64,000 nt of DNA, taken from positions 1,364,001 through 1,428,000 of the forward strand of contig NZ_FUZA01000001.1 of NCBI RefSeq assembly GCF_900167945.1, written 5' to 3'. The notes under the pieces are model-generated. The model had not been told where the DNA came from and ran no database searches. It worked only from the letters and a program-made list of their open reading frames with translations. Position 1 is the first letter of the stretch, and every line of letters begins with the position of its first letter. The translations under genes and the position numbers were made by a program. Of this stretch, positions 54,075 through 61,102 are shown piece by piece. The stretch is from Dyadobacter psychrophilus (GTDB lineage Bacteria > Bacteroidota > Bacteroidia > Cytophagales > Spirosomataceae).

Positions 54075-54809
54075 TTATTGGCCGGACGCCCATTGAACAG
54101 CATTTCGCAGAATAGTCTGATAAGGAGCAATGGTGTGCGAGGCTGCATCATGCCCCAATGCGATCCCTACGACTTTTCCTTTGGGATATTTCACAATGAA
54201 AATGCTTGGAAAAACTTTGTCCGAAGTGGCTGCTTTTGCGGTTGCCAAAACTTCTATCGGCGTTCCCGATTGGTCCGGAATCTGGTAATATAGCTCATCG
54301 TCCAGATGAAATGTTTCCGGCACATTCTTCGTCACGGGATGCTTCTTGGTGATCGTAACGTCGAAGGGACCGTATTTATCATGTCCTTTTGAGCCTCCGC
54401 CCACGAGTTTCTGGTTGTATTCCGGCCAGTCTTTCCAATTGTACCAAAGTGCGGGGTGCGCGAGTACAAGGCCTTTGCCTGCATCAACGAATGCAAATAT
54501 GGCTTTCCGCGTTGCGTCGTCGGCAATGGGTTGATTATTGGCCAGGAGTAACACGTCAATGTCTTTTAATTTGGGTAGAATGGTGGTTGGATCGCTCGTG
54601 TATTCAACGGTCGCAAACCCATCTTTTTGCAGCGTTTCCACGTCTGTCCCTTTATACCATTTATCAAAATCGTGGGAAGAACCGCCGCCTACCAGCAGAA
54701 CACGAATTGCCTTTTTAATTGGCTTATCAACGCCGTTCTCTGCATTTGCCGCTACAAAAGTGAGCAGCAGCATAAAGGTGAAGGCAATTTTTAAAAATGA
54801 ATTTGTCAT
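54075..54809 (-). CDS. ThuA-domain protein, exported
   Basis: A 244-residue protein with a signal peptide to about residue 23 (TFVAANA) and a single ThuA domain (class I glutamine-amidotransferase-like fold). Visible features are VLLVGGGSSHDFDKWYKG, IDVLLLANNQPI, the GKGLVLAHPALWYNW segment and a C-terminal GKVVGIALGHDAASHT. ThuA proteins act on (keto-)disaccharides such as trehalose derivatives in rhizobia. A related ThuA domain begins the fusion protein directly upstream, 48 bases away, so the locus has two. Confidence 0.9.
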   Translation of the reverse strand: MTNSFLKIAFTFMLLLTFVAANAENGVDKPIKKAIRVLLVGGGSSHDFDKWYKGTDVETLQKDGFATVEYTSDPTTILPKLKDIDVLLLANNQPIADDATRKAIFAFVDAGKGLVLAHPALWYNWKDWPEYNQKLVGGGSKGHDKYGPFDVTITKKHPVTKNVPETFHLDDELYYQIPDQSGTPIEVLATAKAATSDKVFPSIFIVKYPKGKVVGIALGHDAASHTIAPYQTILRNAVQWASGQ

Positions 54810-54857
54810 TTGGAAGAAATTAAAAGTTTAGCTTCTGGGCTTAAAAGGCCTTTTGTT

Positions 54858-57800
54858 TTATTTAACTACCCTTAAAATTCCGTTCATTCCGCGCCAGTGG
54901 CCAGGGAATGTACATACATAAGGATAGTCACCGGGCTCGTTGGGAACAGTAAATTCAAGTGTTACGGTCTCGCCGGAGTTCACGAGTTTGGTTGAATACA
55001 AAACCTCCGCAATTTTCGGAACATACTGCTTCTCAGCAGCTTTGGGGTCCCTTAGCATTTCGTCTGCCGCCTGACCAACTTTTTGCAATGTTCCGGGCTT
55101 GATAATGAGCAAATTATGCTGCATACCATCCGGATTTTCGAGATTAATAACTACTTTTTGTCCGGCTTTTGCAGTAATCAGCTTCTTGTCATACTGCATT
55201 ATTTCCTTTTCCACTTTCAGCTCAATGACCGTTGCATTGGATGACTTTGCAGCATTGGTCTGAGTGGATTTTTCAGTTTCCGTAGCCGCGGAATTCCCTT
55301 CCGATGGTCGGTTTAATTCTAATGATGCCTTTTGAAAATTACCGACAAACCCGAATTTGCCTTCATAAGAACCTATTTTATCCTCGCCTTCCATGTCCTC
55401 CCCGGTGCGAACCGTATTGCTGAGCGGCGTTGCAAACAGCATATGCGCTTTCCCTTTTGCAGCTTCCTTTCCATCTATTGCGATAGTAATTTCTCCTGCT
55501 TTCGTCAAACTGGCCACCACGTCAAACTTATCCGGAAGCGGCCCGGTGGTTACTGCCTGGCTAACCATACCGTGCTGTTTTACAGCCATGACGAGCTTTC
55601 CATCCTGAATGTACAATGCATAACCTCCGTCTTTTCCTCCTTGGCCTGCGATAAAACCTTGTAATACTTTGTCTTTTGCTTTGGTTACGCTGGCTCTAAT
55701 GGTAATCTCTTTGCCAGACACGTCAGGCGGGAACTGCAGTGTATTCCTGCGGCCCAGCGGATACACTTCTTTGTAAAGCGCCGTCGTGACTTGCTCGGTA
55801 AATTTAGATTTCGGCGATTGCTTTTGGGAAGCAGCCAAAAATCCTTTTTCATGGCTAATAGCGGCTGCCAACAATGCTTTGGAAAGCCATGGATCTTTTG
55901 CATTTTGTTCATCCAATGCTGCTTCATAAACTGCTTCGCCTACTTTTTCAGAAGAAGGCAGTTCGATCAAAGCGACGAAAACACTCAGGCGTGTGTTCAG
56001 ATTGGCGTCTTTCATACTTTTTTGAAGTATTTCAAAACTTTGCTCATTCTTTGGTAAAACGCTTGCAGCCGCTTTCCGAACGCCTGCCGCAGGGTGCGTC
56101 AGTGCTTTGTTAACAACTTGTAAGGCCTCAACATTTGAACCATCCAAAACACCTAACCCGTGCAATGTCCACAAGGCATGAACAGCCGGACTGTTCAATC
56201 CTATTTCGTCCACTTTGGGATTGTTAATGATTTTGTACAAGTCAGGAACGACGGACAGCTTTTTTGATTCAACCAAAAGACGCTGCGCGGTCATGCGCCA
56301 GAACATGTTGTCGTTTTCCAATGCCGCCACAAGTCCAGGCAGATCTTCTTTCGACAATTTCATGGGAGGCGTTTTTTTGCCGTTTTTATAAATAACCCTG
56401 TAAATCCGACCATGATTCAGGTCGCGCATAGGACTGCTGAATGCATTTCCAGGTCCGTGAGGCTGTTCTTTGAATGGCATAATGAATTCGGCGGGAGATT
56501 GCGCCGGCACGAACACATTGTGCTGAATAATGAAGTTGTACCAATCGGCGATCCAAACCGCTCCATCCGGGCCGGTTTCGGCTTGTACGGGACCGAACCA
56601 TTCGTCCGAACTGGCCATAAAATTCCAGCCGTCTTTTTCCTTAAAACCTGCTCCATCCGGTTCCAGGATTGCCTTATGCACCAGACGGATCGTCGGTTCT
56701 GATACAAATGCAATGCGGTTCCAATATTCTTTGGGGAAACTTCTTGCCGTGTAAAAATGGTGCCCGGCAGCGGAGGTGAACCCTCCTACTACGTCAACTT
56801 GCCGTAAATTGGGTGTCAGCGAGTGTGCGTCATAATGTCCGTCTATCTTTTGTACGGATAACACAGCAGCCGCATCGTCATCGCCAATGGTCCGTTGCAT
56901 ATACTGGCCAGGCATGGAATAAAAGGCGCTGTGCGTGTTATTAGCGGTTGATAGGAACACATTGTTATCCTCCGTCACCCCCAATCCCCACGTATTATTG
57001 CTGCTGCTTCCAAGGTAAGCGAACTCTTTCCCATCCGGTTTGAAATGGTAAACTCCTTGCGAGAAACTCATCCTCTTATCATTGATCGTGCCCTTGAAAC
57101 CAGAATAGCCAAGCACTCCCCAGATTTTGTTGTCAAATCCATATTGAAGATTGGAAGGTCCGGCGTGCGTATCGTTTTTGCCCCAGCCTGTAATGATCAC
57201 TTCACGCACATCCGCCACATCATCGCCATTGGTATCTTTCATGAAAACGAAATCCGGCGCCATGGAAACAATGATCCCACCATTTGAGAAAACCATGCTG
57301 GTAGGAATGTTCAGCTTGTCTGCGAAAACAGTGAATTTGTCTGCTTTTCCATCACCATTCGTGTCTTCACAAATTTTGATACGGTCATTGGCTGCTCCGT
57401 CTGTTTCTTTGAATGTATTGGGATAATCCACCGATTCCACGACCCATAAACGCCCTCTTTCGTCCCATGCCATGGCAATGGGGTTGGTAATGTCCGGTTC
57501 AGCTGCAAAAAGTTGTATTTCAAAGTCAGCCGGGACCTGCGTTAGCTTATTGGATTCCGACGGTGAAAGCGATTCCTGCATCTTTGGAACAACATGCCGT
57601 TTGGTATAATGGGCAATTGTATCAGACTGGTAAATGTCCACATCAGGCAATTTCAATGCTGCAATCTCTTCCTTTACATTGTCCCCCACTGCCCACAAAA
57701 CGCCATTTCTAACTAAATCCAGAAATCCTTTGTTCGTCCAGGTGCTGTCTTCGTGACCATATGCGGTGTAAAAAACACGTCCTTTTCCTTCATTGCGCAC

Positions 57801-58397
57801 CCATGTGTAAGGCTCGTGCACATCGCCTTCGACGCGCTCGCCTATAACCGTTTTGTCCGGGTTCAGGTTTTTGTGCACATAAGTTTCGTCCCACGTTTCA
57901 AAATCCGTAATGCCCTGCATAATGGGATGATCCGGTTTGAGGACTGTGTTTTTGAAACTGCCTGTTTTGTGAGAAGCAAACTGGCCGCCGATCGTTTTGA
58001 TATACCAACTTGAATTCCTGAAACAGCCGGAAGCGGAATGCAGCGGAATTAGACCTTTGCCTCCTTCGACAAAGGCTTTCATTGCACTTTCCTGTGCAGG
58101 CGGGAGTGAATCATGGTTGGCGTAAATGATCAGGCCGTCGTATTTTTTCAGATTCTCGGTACTGATATCGCTGAGATCAACCGTGTAAGTCATGTTGATC
58201 CCGCTTTTGAACAGTTTTACTGAGAGCCAGGGGGCATATTTCCCGGAATCGTGGTGTTTGCTGGTATGTCCGAGGAACAGCACTTCTGCTCTTCTACCTT
58301 GCGACGAACTGGTTTTTGACCCGGAAGAGCTTATTTTACTTTTGGCACACCCTAATATGAATAACGCGGCAAGCAACACCAAACTGTAATTCCTCAT
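54858..58397 (-). CDS. ThuA - PVC-type dehydrogenase - HEAT - LamG-like - cupredoxin fusion lipoprotein
   Basis: An 1179-residue lipoprotein (Cys17, ILGC). Domains in order: ThuA (about 37-245, EVLFLGHTSKHHDSGKYAPW, IPLHSASGCFRNSSWY); a beta-propeller of the PVC-type membrane-bound dehydrogenase/sorbosone-dehydrogenase kind (about 285-660, EIQLFAAEPDITNPIAMAWDERGRLWVVE); HEAT-like helices (about 680-830); a LamG-type jelly roll (about 890-1035); and a C-terminal type-1 copper cupredoxin with H1094, C1162, H1167 and M1171 as ligands (VCTFPGHWRGM). No CxxCH haem motif is present. The copper domain could pass electrons from the dehydrogenase. It is placed between the DUF3823 gene and ThuA. Confidence 0.9.
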   Translation of the reverse strand: MRNYSLVLLAALFILGCAKSKISSSGSKTSSSQGRRAEVLFLGHTSKHHDSGKYAPWLSVKLFKSGINMTYTVDLSDISTENLKKYDGLIIYANHDSLPPAQESAMKAFVEGGKGLIPLHSASGCFRNSSWYIKTIGGQFASHKTGSFKNTVLKPDHPIMQGITDFETWDETYVHKNLNPDKTVIGERVEGDVHEPYTWVRNEGKGRVFYTAYGHEDSTWTNKGFLDLVRNGVLWAVGDNVKEEIAALKLPDVDIYQSDTIAHYTKRHVVPKMQESLSPSESNKLTQVPADFEIQLFAAEPDITNPIAMAWDERGRLWVVESVDYPNTFKETDGAANDRIKICEDTNGDGKADKFTVFADKLNIPTSMVFSNGGIIVSMAPDFVFMKDTNGDDVADVREVIITGWGKNDTHAGPSNLQYGFDNKIWGVLGYSGFKGTINDKRMSFSQGVYHFKPDGKEFAYLGSSSNNTWGLGVTEDNNVFLSTANNTHSAFYSMPGQYMQRTIGDDDAAAVLSVQKIDGHYDAHSLTPNLRQVDVVGGFTSAAGHHFYTARSFPKEYWNRIAFVSEPTIRLVHKAILEPDGAGFKEKDGWNFMASSDEWFGPVQAETGPDGAVWIADWYNFIIQHNVFVPAQSPAEFIMPFKEQPHGPGNAFSSPMRDLNHGRIYRVIYKNGKKTPPMKLSKEDLPGLVAALENDNMFWRMTAQRLLVESKKLSVVPDLYKIINNPKVDEIGLNSPAVHALWTLHGLGVLDGSNVEALQVVNKALTHPAAGVRKAAASVLPKNEQSFEILQKSMKDANLNTRLSVFVALIELPSSEKVGEAVYEAALDEQNAKDPWLSKALLAAAISHEKGFLAASQKQSPKSKFTEQVTTALYKEVYPLGRRNTLQFPPDVSGKEITIRASVTKAKDKVLQGFIAGQGGKDGGYALYIQDGKLVMAVKQHGMVSQAVTTGPLPDKFDVVASLTKAGEITIAIDGKEAAKGKAHMLFATPLSNTVRTGEDMEGEDKIGSYEGKFGFVGNFQKASLELNRPSEGNSAATETEKSTQTNAAKSSNATVIELKVEKEIMQYDKKLITAKAGQKVVINLENPDGMQHNLLIIKPGTLQKVGQAADEMLRDPKAAEKQYVPKIAEVLYSTKLVNSGETVTLEFTVPNEPGDYPYVCTFPGHWRGMNGILRVVK

Positions 58398-58432
58398 TAA
58401 CTATGCTGTTTTAAATTCACTTGAAGCCATTA

Positions 58433-59134
58433 TCAGAACTCCACTTTCTGAACTGGTGAAAAAATCATATCCTCAACATCCTTAATCTTCACGCCGACTC
58501 TTGCAAACACGTATTTCTGGGTTGGAACCAATGCAGGAATTTCCGTTTCGACAGTGATCGCATTCAGGTTTTTGATGTCTGCGCCTGCTATATCCGTTAC
58601 GCTGACATTGGTCGCCCGTGAAACGAATTCTGTTTTATTGATAAATAGTGACACGCGTTCAATGCCTTTTGCGCTGGCATCGGTAATAATCTTTTCTAGT
58701 TTTAATGTTGCTGTAACCTTGTTTTCAGCTCCCGCAAACTGCGGCGTCCGGATCATGTAGTAAGGCATCACTTCCAAATCCACCTGCTGGTTGCCTTCCA
58801 GTGTTACAAACAATGTGTCTTTGGCGGCAGCATCTTTTTCCAGCGTTTTAAAAGGCCCTCTTCCTTTTGGTACAACCATTTTATATTTACCGTTAAAAAG
58901 CAATGCGGAGTAGGAACCGTCCTGGTCAACCTGTGCATCAATGGCCGCCAGCTTGCCGAAACCCGGTTGCCAAAGTTGAAGCCTTACCTGATTATATTCC
59001 ACGCCAATGGGCTCGCCCTTGTACACGATCTGGCCTGATAATGTAGATTTTGGCTCCGTAAAGTTGTCTTTTCCGCACGATGCGACAAGGACGAGCAGTG
59101 CCAGAAGTGGTATAAAATGAAATCTGATTTTCAT
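58433..59134 (-). CDS. DUF3823-type lipoprotein
   Basis: A 233-residue lipoprotein (Cys20, LVASC) with a DUF3823 N-terminal beta domain (STLSGQIVYKGEPIGVEYNQVRLQLWQPG). The family is found next to SusC/SusD pairs in Bacteroidota and is thought to be a surface glycan-binding partner of the uptake complex. The gene follows SusD by 28 bases, fitting that role. The C-terminal half is beta-rich with no catalytic motif. Confidence 0.85.
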   Translation of the reverse strand: MKIRFHFIPLLALLVLVASCGKDNFTEPKSTLSGQIVYKGEPIGVEYNQVRLQLWQPGFGKLAAIDAQVDQDGSYSALLFNGKYKMVVPKGRGPFKTLEKDAAAKDTLFVTLEGNQQVDLEVMPYYMIRTPQFAGAENKVTATLKLEKIITDASAKGIERVSLFINKTEFVSRATNVSVTDIAGADIKNLNAITVETEIPALVPTQKYVFARVGVKIKDVEDMIFSPVQKVEF

Positions 59135-59162
59135 AATATCTGATCTTTTTGAATGTGATTGC

Positions 59163-61085
59163 CTAGTGATTTGGGTTCCGGATGATCTTCGGATTGTTGT
59201 TGATTACCTCGTCTGTGATCAGAGAATAATAATTCCCCAACTGAAAACGGTCGGCTCCGGTTACACGGCTCAATTTCACAGGTTTATAAATCCATTTACC
59301 ATTATTAGGAGATCCTGGCTCATACACTTTGTAAGACCACAAAGCCCAGGGTTGCGTATTTCTTTTGGTTGCTTTTCCAAGGTCTTTTGAGAGGTCCGCT
59401 GCGCTGATTGCATTGCCGTCCATAATGATATGGGCAATTCTCCAGCGCTGAATGTCATAATGGTAATGTCCTTCAAAAGCGAGCTCCACGCGACGCTCGT
59501 GCGCAACGCGATCAAATGTGATTTCTGCCGCAACGAGTGGTTTTACCAGTCCTGCTCTTGCACGCACCTGGTTCATGTATCCGGCTGCGGCGGCAGGTTG
59601 TCCCAGTTCAAAAGCAGCCTCTGCTGCATTCAAAAGCACCTCGGCATATCGGTAACGGATAAACCAGACTTCGCTGTTCACCCCGCGCTGCCCCGATCCC
59701 ACCACCGGGTCCAGATATTTGCGCAGGTAAAAACCGGTTTGCGCAGTGAATTCAAAACCGTCGATGGGACCGTCAAATCCTACAACTTGTTCGGGAACGG
59801 TTTTTCCGGGCAATGTTTTTTGCGCGCCACGGTCATCGCCGCTTACGATGGAACCATTTGCGAGCTGAAAACCGGCCCAAATGTCAACTGTTCTTCCTTT
59901 GAATGTCGTCCCGGGCAACATGACCGTCCCGCCAAGTCTTGCGTCGCGCCCCTCAAAAATGTCCGTTTGATTGGCATAATATAAAGGCGCGCCGGCTGCA
60001 TTCGTTGTGGGAATGCGGGCAAAAGTATTGTCCAGTTTTTCAAATGCTTCCACGAAGTTCAGCGACGGGTTAATCCTGCCGCCTTCTTCCTCTTCTGCGC
60101 CGTAGCGAGGCTGGTTCGAGCCTGTAAAATAATGCACTTTGCCGCTTTGCAGCTTATAATCGTCCGCGAAGATCACCTCGGGGTTGTTGGCCTTGTCATA
60201 GAAAATGCTGGCAAAATTTTCCGAGAGATCAGGCTTTTTGTTGTAAAGAGAATAAGTCCCAACGCTTCCGCTAATGATTTCTTTGGCTGCATTTAATGCT
60301 TTGGTGTAATAACCTGTGGCCAGTGTGGCCGGAATCCCTACTTCGCCTCCTGGCAATGAAACGGAAGGCGTATTTACACCGTATTTGGCCAATGAACCGG
60401 CATAAAGCGCAGCCCTCGCCTGCATAGCGAGCACAGCGGCCTGCGTAACCCTCGATTTTTCAGCTGCATTGGCAGGAAGCTTTGTTTTGATCTCGTCTGC
60501 CTCCTTAATCACAAAATCGTAAATTTCCGACTCCTTCGCCCTTGCATGTTGCAGGTAAGTAGGATCGCCGCTGAAATCGTAAGTCATCGGTTCCAAAATC
60601 AATGGAACGCCGCCCATGCGCTTTACCAGCTCAAAATAATAGGAAGCGCGGAGGAACCTCGCTTCTGCCAGGTAACGGTCTTTAACCTCTGGTGATAACT
60701 TTTCAGCCGCCTCACATTTTTGAATGAATAGATTCATCTCCCGAATGTAACCGTAATCCCAGATCGACCAGGTGTTGAGGTCCCAGCCACTATTCTGGAA
60801 CTCTTTATAACGGCCCGATTCCGACCAGAATGCCTCATTGAAATCCGCTACACGCGTCCAACCCGTAAGATTATCCAGGCCTGGCCGCTCAAAATCGCGG
60901 AAATTGCCAAGATCGACATAACGGTTGTATAAATTCCCCAGCAGGGACAGCACCTGGCCCTCATCACCCCAAACCTGCTCTTCGGTTAAAATATTGGTCG
61001 GCGGCCGGTTCAAAAATTCGTCGTCATTACAGCCCCAGCTAAGCAAAAGCATTACAAAAACGGGTATATAAAATATCTTTTTCAT
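59163..61085 (-). CDS. SusD/RagB-family nutrient-binding lipoprotein
   Basis: A 640-residue SusD homologue with a lipoprotein signal ending at Cys19 (LLLSWGC) and mature start NDDEFLNRPPTNILTEEQVW. Signatures are AEARFLRASYYFELVKRMGGVPL (about residues 143-165), FIRYRYAEVLLNAAEAAFELG and AHERRVELAFEGHYHYDIQRW. It is the surface partner of the SusC 17 bases upstream. No sigma/FecR genes are seen on this side of the edge. Confidence 0.94.
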   Translation of the reverse strand: MKKIFYIPVFVMLLLSWGCNDDEFLNRPPTNILTEEQVWGDEGQVLSLLGNLYNRYVDLGNFRDFERPGLDNLTGWTRVADFNEAFWSESGRYKEFQNSGWDLNTWSIWDYGYIREMNLFIQKCEAAEKLSPEVKDRYLAEARFLRASYYFELVKRMGGVPLILEPMTYDFSGDPTYLQHARAKESEIYDFVIKEADEIKTKLPANAAEKSRVTQAAVLAMQARAALYAGSLAKYGVNTPSVSLPGGEVGIPATLATGYYTKALNAAKEIISGSVGTYSLYNKKPDLSENFASIFYDKANNPEVIFADDYKLQSGKVHYFTGSNQPRYGAEEEEGGRINPSLNFVEAFEKLDNTFARIPTTNAAGAPLYYANQTDIFEGRDARLGGTVMLPGTTFKGRTVDIWAGFQLANGSIVSGDDRGAQKTLPGKTVPEQVVGFDGPIDGFEFTAQTGFYLRKYLDPVVGSGQRGVNSEVWFIRYRYAEVLLNAAEAAFELGQPAAAAGYMNQVRARAGLVKPLVAAEITFDRVAHERRVELAFEGHYHYDIQRWRIAHIIMDGNAISAADLSKDLGKATKRNTQPWALWSYKVYEPGSPNNGKWIYKPVKLSRVTGADRFQLGNYYSLITDEVINNNPKIIRNPNH

Positions 61086-61102
61086 CGCGAGTTACTGGTT
61101 TA

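Noticed and set aside
54858-58397. Cytochrome c domain in the fusion protein, expected from related PVC-type dehydrogenases
   Set aside because: No CxxCH motif is present; the C-terminal domain has cupredoxin ligands instead.
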